Source of the DNA: Bacillota bacterium
Lineage (GTDB): Bacteria; Bacillota; Clostridia; Lachnospirales; Lachnospiraceae
Direction: 5' to 3'
Length of the DNA stretch: 64,000 nucleotides
Assembly (NCBI GenBank): GCA_023386315.1
Contig: JAEWJZ010000030.1
Location: forward strand, 1 to 64,000
The notes beneath the pieces were generated by a model. The model saw only the letters and a list, made by a program, of their open reading frames with translations. It searched no databases and was not told the DNA's origin. Position numbers and translations under genes: made by a program. This document shows positions 8,358 to 16,438 of the stretch, piece after piece (within the stretch, counting starts at the first letter, position 1; each line of letters opens with the position of its first letter).

Positions 8358-9896
8358 ATGAGCAAGAAACCGGTTGTATTAATGATCCTTGATGGATACG
8401 GGTTAAACGATAACTGCGACCATAATGCTGTGTGTGAAGCGAGAACTCCCGTTATGGACCAGCTGATGAGCCAGTGCCCTTACGTAAAAGGCAATGCCAG
8501 CGGTCTGGCAGTAGGTCTTCCGGATGGCCAGATGGGAAATTCCGAGGTTGGCCATTTAAATATGGGTGCAGGACGCATCGTTTATCAGGAACTGACCAGA
8601 ATTACAAAAGCGATTTCAGACGGAGACTTTTTTACTGTTCCGGAATTTTTACAGGCAGTGGAAAACTGCAAAAAGAACAATTCTGCACTTCATATGTGGG
8701 GACTGGTATCAGACGGCGGAGTTCACAGCCATATCGGCCACATCTACGGGTTATTGGAACTGGCTAAGAAAAATGGTCTTGAAAAAGTATACGTTCATTG
8801 CTTCTTAGACGGCCGTGATACACCTCCGGCTTCCGGCAAAAGCTACGTGGAAGCCCTGGAAGCGAAGATGAAAGAGCTTGGAGTGGGTAAGGTGGCATCT
8901 GTTTCCGGACGTTATTATGCGATGGACAGAGATAACCGCTGGGACCGTGTAAAACGGGCTTATGATGCGCTGACAAAGGGAGAAGGAAATCAGGCCCAGT
9001 CAGCTGTTTCCGGTATTCAGGCTTCCTATGACGCAGAAAAGAATGATGAATTTGTGGAGCCGTTTGTAGTGACAGAGAACGGAGAACCGGTTGCTGTTGT
9101 AAAAGACGGGGATTCCGTCATCTTCTTTAACTTCCGTCCTGACCGCGCAAGAGAGCTGACCAGAGCCTTCTGTGATGATGAGTTTAAGGGCTTTGAGAGA
9201 GAAAAGCGTCTTAATCTGACCTATGTCTGCTTTACTGATTATGATGAGACAATTAATAATAAGCTGGTTGCATTTAAAAAGGAATCCATTGTCAACACAT
9301 TTGGAGAATTCCTTGCCGGTCACAACATGACTCAGGCCAGAATTGCAGAGACGGAAAAATATGCCCACGTAACATTTTTCTTTAACGGCGGTGTGGAAGA
9401 ACCGAATAAAGGAGAAGACAGAATATTAGTTCCGTCTCCTAAGGTTGCCACCTATGATTTACAGCCTGAGATGAGCGCTCCTGTTGTCTGCGACAAACTG
9501 GTTGAAGCTGTTACCTCAGGAAAATACGATGTCATCATTGTTAATTTTGCCAATCCGGACATGGTAGGACATACCGGTATTGAAGATGCTGCAATTAAGG
9601 CAATCGAGACCGTTGATGCATGTGTGGGAAGAACTGTAGATGCAGTGAAGGAGATGAACGGGGTTCTGTTTATCTGCGCAGATCATGGCAATGCAGAGCA
9701 GCTTCTGAATTATGAGACAGGAGAACCGTTTACAGCCCATACAACCAATCCGGTACCTTTCATTCTTGTTAATGCTGATCCAGCCTGTAAGCTGAGAGAG
9801 GGCGGCTGTCTTGCAGACATCGCACCGACCTTAATTGAACTGATGGGTATGAAGCAGCCAAAAGAGATGACAGGAAAATCACTGATTGTCCGGTAA
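8358..9896 (+). CDS. gpmI: 2,3-bisphosphoglycerate-independent phosphoglycerate mutase
   Basis: A 512-aa Mn-dependent enzyme of the alkaline-phosphatase superfamily that converts 3-phosphoglycerate to 2-phosphoglycerate. Metal-binding Asp12 is in LMILDGYG and the nucleophile Ser62 in MGNSEVGHLNMG. The substrate-contacting DGRDTPP and the second metal-site motifs NFANPDMVGHTG and CADHGNAEQ are all present. An AAAGGAG-like site precedes the ATG. It is the last gene of the glycolytic cluster, with its own promoter and terminator. Confidence 0.98.
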   Translation: MSKKPVVLMILDGYGLNDNCDHNAVCEARTPVMDQLMSQCPYVKGNASGLAVGLPDGQMGNSEVGHLNMGAGRIVYQELTRITKAISDGDFFTVPEFLQAVENCKKNNSALHMWGLVSDGGVHSHIGHIYGLLELAKKNGLEKVYVHCFLDGRDTPPASGKSYVEALEAKMKELGVGKVASVSGRYYAMDRDNRWDRVKRAYDALTKGEGNQAQSAVSGIQASYDAEKNDEFVEPFVVTENGEPVAVVKDGDSVIFFNFRPDRARELTRAFCDDEFKGFEREKRLNLTYVCFTDYDETINNKLVAFKKESIVNTFGEFLAGHNMTQARIAETEKYAHVTFFFNGGVEEPNKGEDRILVPSPKVATYDLQPEMSAPVVCDKLVEAVTSGKYDVIIVNFANPDMVGHTGIEDAAIKAIETVDACVGRTVDAVKEMNGVLFICADHGNAEQLLNYETGEPFTAHTTNPVPFILVNADPACKLREGGCLADIAPTLIELMGMKQPKEMTGKSLIVR

Positions 9897-9910
9897 TTTG
9901 AAAGAATAAG

Positions 9911-9950
9911 AGGGCTTCCCAGTAAACGTACTGGGGGTCTTCTTTTTTGT
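9911..9950 (+). terminator. Intrinsic terminator after gpmI
   Basis: A CCCAGTA/TACTGGG stem with weaker outer pairing and a TCTTCTTTTTT tail, 15 nt after the gpmI stop. Confidence 0.8.
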
Positions 9951-10047
9951 AAAAGAATAAAAATTACTTTGTCCATGTACGTTTTGTGCTTCCATTTCTA
10001 ACAAAAATACGATAGAATATAGAAAGGTATGTTAGGAAGGATTTCAG

Positions 10048-11295
10048 ATGAGTATAAGAATCAGATTTTCTTTGGAGCCCAAGAAAAAATTATTTTCCCG
10101 GTTTTCCTGGAACCGTCAGTGTGCGGAGCTTATGGTGAAGGAGCTGGCGAAGAAGATGGGATATCAGTGTTTTCGCATTGAAGGAATGCTGCTTGTCCAG
10201 CTGTGTCCGGAAGGATATATCTGGTTTAACTGGAATAAACGCAGGTTTCAGGGAGAGAGCCAGACAAACATTGCAGGACCTGGGTTTCATGCTGCAGTGG
10301 TGGAGTTTTTAGAAGAAGCTGCGCGGGAGAAGAAGCTAAAGCTTAAAGTGGAAGACCGGACGGGTTATTTCTTAAAAAGAGATTTTTTTGCCATGAGACA
10401 AAAATATTTTTACCAATGGTTTTCCGATTTGATGGATCTGGTATCCGGCTGGAGTGAAAAAGGGGAATACATGTTTTGCTGGCCTGCCATTTACTATGTT
10501 CCATCCAGGCAGGAAGGAAAGCTGATTACTCACATCCGGTCTTTTTCGTTTAAAGAGATAGCCGGGATGGTACATTCCGGGATGAGTGTGGCATTTGCCA
10601 GGGATTTTTTCATATGGAATGATCTTCAAAAGGATGCCAGATATTATAGGAACAGCGCGATGGTTCTTTTAAACCAGTCCTGCTATTTCATGCCGTCCCA
10701 GCGGAGCACACAGGACTTTTATGTAAATCAGAGAATTATAGAACTTCTTGAAAAGGCATATGTCATGGATCCGGATATTCCATTTCCAATGAAGACTTAT
10801 CTTGATGTCTGTGCTCTTGATTTACACACTCCCATGAAGATGGAGTCCGTGAATCTCATGGATATTGAGGATTCCATAGGTTGCAGAAAATATCTGGTTT
10901 ACCGGAAGATCGGCAATATGAGTTTTGCCATACCGGGAAATTTCTTATACGATGAGGAAGACAACAGCGCAATGGATCATTATTATGACGGCAGGGATTA
11001 TGGCGGTCATGATTATTATATTTATGCAGCGGTCTTTGCAGGACGGGAAGCGGAGTTTAAGCCCCAGTGGTTTGAACAGGGCAAACCCGAGGAGATCCTG
11101 GATTTTGAACTGAATCAGGCGAAGGTCAGGGTGGCTTTTTATGAACCGGAGGAGAAGCCGGGAGAAACCAGATATGGAGTATCTGCCCAGGTACTTTATA
11201 AAGACCAGCGAATGAATATTAATATTGTAAGCAGAAAACCGGGGGAGAAAGACTGGGCTTTGGAACTGATAAAAAGCATTAGGATAACAGAGTAG
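10048..11295 (+). CDS. Protein of unknown function, 415 aa
   Basis: I do not recognise this family. The start has an AGGAAGG site. The protein is soluble-looking, with no signal peptide or clear membrane segment and many aromatic residues. The N-terminal 110 residues are basic (FSLEPKKKLFSRFSW). The middle is rich in Tyr/Trp/Phe (KYFYQWFSDLMDLVSGWSE). An acidic, histidine-containing stretch near residue 310 (DEEDNSAMDHYYDGRDYGGH) looks like an exposed loop. The stop is 8 nt before the ABC exporter gene, so the two are probably one operon and may share a task. Confidence 0.75.
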   Translation: MSIRIRFSLEPKKKLFSRFSWNRQCAELMVKELAKKMGYQCFRIEGMLLVQLCPEGYIWFNWNKRRFQGESQTNIAGPGFHAAVVEFLEEAAREKKLKLKVEDRTGYFLKRDFFAMRQKYFYQWFSDLMDLVSGWSEKGEYMFCWPAIYYVPSRQEGKLITHIRSFSFKEIAGMVHSGMSVAFARDFFIWNDLQKDARYYRNSAMVLLNQSCYFMPSQRSTQDFYVNQRIIELLEKAYVMDPDIPFPMKTYLDVCALDLHTPMKMESVNLMDIEDSIGCRKYLVYRKIGNMSFAIPGNFLYDEEDNSAMDHYYDGRDYGGHDYYIYAAVFAGREAEFKPQWFEQGKPEEILDFELNQAKVRVAFYEPEEKPGETRYGVSAQVLYKDQRMNINIVSRKPGEKDWALELIKSIRITE

Positions 11296-11303
11296 AGGAA
11301 TGT

Positions 11304-13073
11304 ATGAATCAGAAAGAGATGAGAACAGGCATATTGCTGAGGCGGTTTGTGCCTTATTATAAAAAATATAAAAAGATTATGGTGATGGACTTGTTCTGTG
11401 CGTCCTTAACCACCATTTGTGAGATGGTGCTGCCCCTGATCCTTCGTTTTATTACCAATCAGGGGCTGCGGGATATTTCGGCACTGACTATCCGTACCAT
11501 TTTAAGCATCGGTGCACTTTATTTCGGACTCAGGATCATTGACGGTATGGCAAGCTTTTATATGGCATATACCGGTCATGTGATGGGAGCGGCCATAGAG
11601 ACGGATATGAGAGAGGATGCGTTCAGCCATCTTCAGAAGCTTTCCGATAATTATTTTAATAATACCAAGATCGGGCAGATTATGTCACGGATTACCAGCG
11701 ATTTATTTGACGTGACGGAGTTTGCCCATCACTGTCCCGAAGAATTTTTTATAGCATTTTTAAAGACGGTGATCTCTTTTGTCATCCTCTCAGGAATCAA
11801 TCTTCCGCTGACTCTTATCATTTTCCTTCTGATTCCAGTCATGGCAGTGTCCTGTACCTATTTTAATATTCAGGTAAGGAAAGCGTTCAAACACCAGAGA
11901 AACCATATTGGTGAACTGAATGCCAGGATTGAGGACAGCCTGCTTGGAAACAGGGTGGTAAGAGCTTTCGCCAATGAGAAGATCGAGATTGAAAAATTCA
12001 ATCGTGACAATCAGGAATTCTTACAGATTAAACGAAAAACATATAAATATATGGCGGCTTTCCAGAATACCATCCGGATGTTTGACGGTCTGATGTATGT
12101 AGTGGTGATCGTTGCAGGCGGCATTTTTATGATAAAAGGTCTCATTGAACCGGGAGATCTTGTGGCATACACCCTTTATGTCAGCACGTTACTGGCTACC
12201 ATACGAAGAATTATTGAGTTTGCGGAGCAGTTCCAGAGAGGTATGACTGGGATTGACCGTTTCATGGAGCTGATGGATGCCAATGTAGATATTTTTGATG
12301 AAGAAGGCGCAAGACCTCTTACGGAAATCAAAGGGGAGATCTCCTTTGAAGACGTCTCTTTTGAATATCCGGATGACCGTAATCCGGTCCTGTCTCATAT
12401 TAACTTAAAAATCAGACAGGGAGAAAAGGTGGCTCTGGTAGGACCTTCCGGAGGCGGAAAAACAACTCTTTGCAGCCTGGTGCCGCGGTTTTATGACCCT
12501 ACCGAGGGGAGAATTTTGATTGACGGACAGGATATCAGGGAAGTAACGCTTAAGAGCTTAAGAAGCACGGTAGGAGTCGTGCAGCAGGATGTTTATTTAT
12601 TCTCAGGAACTGTATTTGAGAACATAGAATACGGCCGTCCGGGTGCTTCCATGGAAGAGGTGGTTACAGCGGCTAAGATGGCAGGAGCCCATGAATTCAT
12701 CACTGGATTAAAGGATGGATACCATACATATGTAGGAGAGCGGGGAGTGAAGCTTTCCGGCGGTCAGAAGCAGCGGATCAGTATTGCCAGAGTGTTCTTA
12801 AAAAATCCGCCGGTTCTGATTCTCGATGAAGCGACCTCTGCACTTGATAATGAAAGCGAGCAGCTGGTTTCCCAGTCTTTAGAGCGGCTTTCCAAAGGAA
12901 GGACAACTGTGACGATCGCACACCGGCTTACTACCATACAGAACGCGGACCGGATTTTAGTTCTGTCTGATAACAGTATTGTGGAAGAAGGAAGTCATGA
13001 AGAACTGCTTTTAAAGAAAGGCATGTATTACCAGCTTTATACATCTGTGAGTGAAGCAGAGCAGAATACTTAA
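11304..13073 (+). CDS. ABC transporter, fused permease and ATP-binding protein
   Basis: A 589-aa half-transporter of the exporter class (MsbA/BmrA/LmrA type). An N-terminal six-helix membrane domain spans about residues 20-310. The nucleotide-binding domain has Walker A GPSGGGKTT (near 382), the Q-loop VVQQDVYLF, the signature LSGGQKQR, Walker B VLILDEATSALD and the switch histidine in TIAHRLTT. It probably works as a homodimer, since no second half-transporter is adjacent. The substrate cannot be predicted. Translation starts at ATG 11304, close behind the preceding gene. Confidence 0.9.
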   Translation: MNQKEMRTGILLRRFVPYYKKYKKIMVMDLFCASLTTICEMVLPLILRFITNQGLRDISALTIRTILSIGALYFGLRIIDGMASFYMAYTGHVMGAAIETDMREDAFSHLQKLSDNYFNNTKIGQIMSRITSDLFDVTEFAHHCPEEFFIAFLKTVISFVILSGINLPLTLIIFLLIPVMAVSCTYFNIQVRKAFKHQRNHIGELNARIEDSLLGNRVVRAFANEKIEIEKFNRDNQEFLQIKRKTYKYMAAFQNTIRMFDGLMYVVVIVAGGIFMIKGLIEPGDLVAYTLYVSTLLATIRRIIEFAEQFQRGMTGIDRFMELMDANVDIFDEEGARPLTEIKGEISFEDVSFEYPDDRNPVLSHINLKIRQGEKVALVGPSGGGKTTLCSLVPRFYDPTEGRILIDGQDIREVTLKSLRSTVGVVQQDVYLFSGTVFENIEYGRPGASMEEVVTAAKMAGAHEFITGLKDGYHTYVGERGVKLSGGQKQRISIARVFLKNPPVLILDEATSALDNESEQLVSQSLERLSKGRTTVTIAHRLTTIQNADRILVLSDNSIVEEGSHEELLLKKGMYYQLYTSVSEAEQNT

Positions 13074-13097
13074 TTTGAGAAATAAAGGAGAGCCGGA

Positions 13098-13964
13098 ATG
13101 AAAGTAGCGATTGTTACAGACAGCAACAGCGGAATTACCCAGAAGCAGGGGAAGGAAGCTGGAATTTATGTCATTCCCATGCCATTTATGATGGATGGAG
13201 AGATGTATTATGAGGATATCAGCTTAAGCCAGAAGGAGTTTTATGAAAAGCTGGCAAGCGGCGCGGATATTTCCACTTCACAGCCATCTCCCGGTGATGT
13301 AATGGATTTATGGAATGACCTGCTAAAGGAATACGAAGCCATTGTGCACATACCCATGTCCAGCGGATTAAGCAGTTCCTGCCAGACAGCCATTATGCTG
13401 GCAGAGGATTTTGAAGGAAAGGTGTATGTTGTTAATAATCAGAGAATCTCTGTGACCCAGAGACAGTCTGTACTTGATGCGAAGGAGATGGCAGATCAGG
13501 GAATAAGCCCCCAGGCGATTAAGGAGAAGTTAGAGGAAACAAAGATGGACTCCACCATTTATATCACCTTAGATACCCTGGAATATCTAAAAAAGGGCGG
13601 AAGAATCACTCCTGCTGCCGCACTTCTTGGAAGTTTTCTGCGGATTAAGCCGGTACTTACCATACAGGGAGAAAAGCTTGATGCTTTTGCAAAAGCAAGA
13701 ACCATGAAACAGGCAAAAGCCATGATGATTGCTGCCATAAAAAAAGATATGGATGAGCGTTTTAAAGATCCGATGGGAGTGAAAACTCATATGGCGGTTG
13801 TACACTCAGACAGTCTGGAAGCTGCCCTGGAATTCAAACGGGAACTTGAAGAGCTATTCCCGGAAACAGGAGAGATCTATGTGGATCATCTTTCTCTCAG
13901 CGTGGCCTGCCATATCGGTCCGGGGGCGCTGGCGGTTGCCTGTACCAAAGAAACGCAGCTATGA
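13098..13964 (+). CDS. DegV family fatty-acid-binding protein
   Basis: A 288-aa EDD-fold protein beginning with the VTDSNSGITQ motif and containing STSQPSPGDV, a fatty-acid-contacting region in this family, and a YLKKGGRI segment. DegV/FakB proteins hold a fatty acid for phosphorylation by FakA. No FakA (DAK-type kinase) is nearby, so the partner is presumably elsewhere. An AAAGGAG site lies before the ATG, 24 nt after the ABC gene. Confidence 0.9.
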   Translation: MKVAIVTDSNSGITQKQGKEAGIYVIPMPFMMDGEMYYEDISLSQKEFYEKLASGADISTSQPSPGDVMDLWNDLLKEYEAIVHIPMSSGLSSSCQTAIMLAEDFEGKVYVVNNQRISVTQRQSVLDAKEMADQGISPQAIKEKLEETKMDSTIYITLDTLEYLKKGGRITPAAALLGSFLRIKPVLTIQGEKLDAFAKARTMKQAKAMMIAAIKKDMDERFKDPMGVKTHMAVVHSDSLEAALEFKRELEELFPETGEIYVDHLSLSVACHIGPGALAVACTKETQL

Positions 13965-13991
13965 TAAGTCGAAGATTGGAGGGGTGTGACC

Positions 13992-15434
13992 ATGTTTCAG
14001 GATAAACGATTCAGCCGAAAGCCCACCATAAGCCTGCAGGTCACCCTGATTCTCGTCTTTTTGTTTATAGGAAGTATTCCTGTCTTTATAGGAAGTTCTG
14101 TCCTGCTTGGAGCATTCCGGCAAAATCTCATCGATTCCAGAATGCAGGAGATCCAGAACCAGTGCTGGATATTAAGCAACAAGATGACCAGGATTGGATA
14201 TTTAACCATGGATCCCAAGGATCCTCTGCTGGATAATGAGATGACTGTGAAAGCGGATATGTTTAACGGAAGAATTGTAATTATCAACAAGAGCTTCCGC
14301 ATTATCAGCGATACGTTTTCCTTATCGGCAGGAAAGACCAATGTGTCGGAGGAAGTGATCCGCTGCTTTAACGGCGAAAACAGCAGCAAATATAATCAGG
14401 AAAAAAGGTATTTTTCTCTCACAATTCCTATCTATTCCAACAACCAGGACAAGGAGATAGACGGTGTCATGATTGTGACGGCATCTTCTGAAGATCTTTT
14501 GAACCGGATTGTGGCAGTATCAGATAAAAGCGCGTTTTTGCAGCTTTTAATTGTTTCCATACTGGCAATTGCGACAGTTCTTATTGTAAAGCTTTTAATG
14601 AAGCCGTTTCGTGAGCTGCAGCGGCTGTTAAACAGGGCTGCAGAGGGGAATTTAGATGAGGACATCAGCTCCCGTATCTATAAGGAAACCAGGCAGATCT
14701 CTGATTCCATCAATACCACTTTAAAGAAGTTAAAAGCGGTGGACAAGTCAAGGGAAGAGTTTGTTTCCAATGTATCACATGAATTAAAAACTCCCATTAC
14801 CTCTATTCGTGTTCTGGCAGATTCTCTGATTGGTATGGAGGATGCTCCCGTGGAGCTGTACAGGGAATTTTTAAGCGATATATCAGAAGAGATTGAAAGA
14901 GAGAATAAAATTATTGACGATCTCCTGGCTCTGGTTCGAATGGATAAGACGGCAGGGGCAAACTTAAACGTGGCCCAGGTTAAAATTAACGGGCTGCTGG
15001 AACTGATTTTAAAGCGTCTTCGCCCCATTGCAGGAAAGAGGAATATTGAGCTGACTTTTGAGAGCATGCGGGAAGTAACTGCAGATGTGGATGAGATGAA
15101 GCTGTCCCTGGCACTGAGCAATCTTGTGGAGAATGCCATTAAATACAATGTGGAAGGCGGCTGGGTCCGGGTGACACTGGATGCGGATCATAAATTCTTT
15201 TATATTAAGGTTGCTGATTCAGGAATCGGAATCTCAGAAGAATTCCAGGAACGTGTTTTTGACCGTTTTTACCGGGTGGATAAGGCAAGATCCAGAGAAA
15301 CGGGAGGAACAGGTCTTGGTTTGTCCATTACCAAAAAAATCGTGCTGATGCATCAGGGAGCCATCAAGCTTCAGAGCAAAGAGGGAGAGGGTACCACTTT
15401 TACCGTACGTATACCTCTTACATATATTTCTTAG
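13992..15434 (+). CDS. Sensor histidine kinase (HAMP, HisKA, HATPase)
   Basis: A 480-aa membrane kinase. TM1 is at about residues 16-40, an extracytoplasmic sensor domain at 41-182 and TM2 at 183-203. A HAMP linker (LMKPFRELQRLLNRAAEGN) is followed by the phospho-acceptor His in NVSHELKTPIT, the N-box LVENAIKYN, the G1 box DSGIGIS and the G2 box GGTGLGLSI. The start at ATG 13992 follows GGAGGGG. No response regulator is in the window, although such kinases usually have one next door. The following gene is a GerMN lipoprotein, an arrangement like actinobacterial MtrB-LpqB. Confidence 0.92.
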   Translation: MFQDKRFSRKPTISLQVTLILVFLFIGSIPVFIGSSVLLGAFRQNLIDSRMQEIQNQCWILSNKMTRIGYLTMDPKDPLLDNEMTVKADMFNGRIVIINKSFRIISDTFSLSAGKTNVSEEVIRCFNGENSSKYNQEKRYFSLTIPIYSNNQDKEIDGVMIVTASSEDLLNRIVAVSDKSAFLQLLIVSILAIATVLIVKLLMKPFRELQRLLNRAAEGNLDEDISSRIYKETRQISDSINTTLKKLKAVDKSREEFVSNVSHELKTPITSIRVLADSLIGMEDAPVELYREFLSDISEEIERENKIIDDLLALVRMDKTAGANLNVAQVKINGLLELILKRLRPIAGKRNIELTFESMREVTADVDEMKLSLALSNLVENAIKYNVEGGWVRVTLDADHKFFYIKVADSGIGISEEFQERVFDRFYRVDKARSRETGGTGLGLSITKKIVLMHQGAIKLQSKEGEGTTFTVRIPLTYIS

Positions 15435-15451
15435 GAACAGGAGGGACAGGG

Positions 15452-16438
15452 ATGAAGCGACGAATCGGTATACTGATCTTCCTGCTGTCTGTAATATACT
15501 GTTTATCTGGCTGTTCAGGGAGAGCACCGGAAGAAAGCAAAGAGGACGGGGAGCTTTATCAGATCTACTATCTGAATTCAGCCATGACAAAAATGGAGCC
15601 TCAGCCATATACCATGCCCCAGAAGCCGGCAGAGGAATCAGAAGAGATAACAGACTGGGAGATTAAGAATCTGATGGAACAGCTTCGTAACGTTCCAAAG
15701 GATTTAGACAGGCAGGCAGCGGTCCCGGACAAGGTGGGATTTGAACGGTATAAGCTGGAAGATACGGTTTTGTATCTGTATTTTGATAATAATTACGCCA
15801 TGATGAACAGCACCAGGGAGATTCTTTGCAGGGCCGCTCTTGTCAGGACATTAACCCAGATTAAGGGGATTGCATATGTTGCAATCTACACAGCGGAACA
15901 GCCTCTTATGGACAGCACAGGGAACCCGGTGGGGCCCATGCAGAGTACGGATTTTGTAGATAATATCAGCAACGTCAACTCGTTTGAAAAGACGGAGCTG
16001 TCTTTATATTTTTCAGATGAAAGCGGAGAGAAGCTGGTTAAGGAGACGAGAGAAGTGGTTCATAACATCAATACTTCTCTGGAAAAGCTGGTAATTGAAC
16101 AGCTGATTGCAGGTCCCGGCAGACCGGGATTAAACCCCACTCTGCCTAAGGATACCAAGTTACTTAATGTTTCCGTGAATGAAAATGTTTGTTACATCAA
16201 TTTTGACTCCTCATTTCTCAATAACACACTGGAGGTAAAAGAATATATTCCCATCTATTCCATCGTGAATTCTCTGGCTGCGGTCTCTTCCATTAACAAG
16301 GTGCAGATCACAGTCAATGGTTCCCAGGAAGTGATGTTCCGGGACTCCATTTCTTTAAACCAGCTGTTTGAGCGAAATCTGGATTACAATAAAGAAAATG
16401 AGGAATCTACAGAAGAAACAGGAGGAACACAACAATAA
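15452..16438 (+). CDS. GerMN-domain lipoprotein
   Basis: A 328-aa exported protein with a lipoprotein signal: a basic N-terminus, a hydrophobic core and a LSGC lipobox, with lipid-attached Cys at about residue 21. Two GerMN-type domains follow (about residues 85-170 and 185-300). The second has the typical LIAGP...NPTLPKDTKLLNV and VCYINFDSSF segments. GerMN domains occur in B. subtilis GerM (spore envelope) and in LpqB, a partner of the MtrB kinase. It starts 17 nt after the kinase, so a role in signal input to that kinase is plausible. The stop overlaps the proposed comEC start. Confidence 0.88.
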   Translation: MKRRIGILIFLLSVIYCLSGCSGRAPEESKEDGELYQIYYLNSAMTKMEPQPYTMPQKPAEESEEITDWEIKNLMEQLRNVPKDLDRQAAVPDKVGFERYKLEDTVLYLYFDNNYAMMNSTREILCRAALVRTLTQIKGIAYVAIYTAEQPLMDSTGNPVGPMQSTDFVDNISNVNSFEKTELSLYFSDESGEKLVKETREVVHNINTSLEKLVIEQLIAGPGRPGLNPTLPKDTKLLNVSVNENVCYINFDSSFLNNTLEVKEYIPIYSIVNSLAAVSSINKVQITVNGSQEVMFRDSISLNQLFERNLDYNKENEESTEETGGTQQ

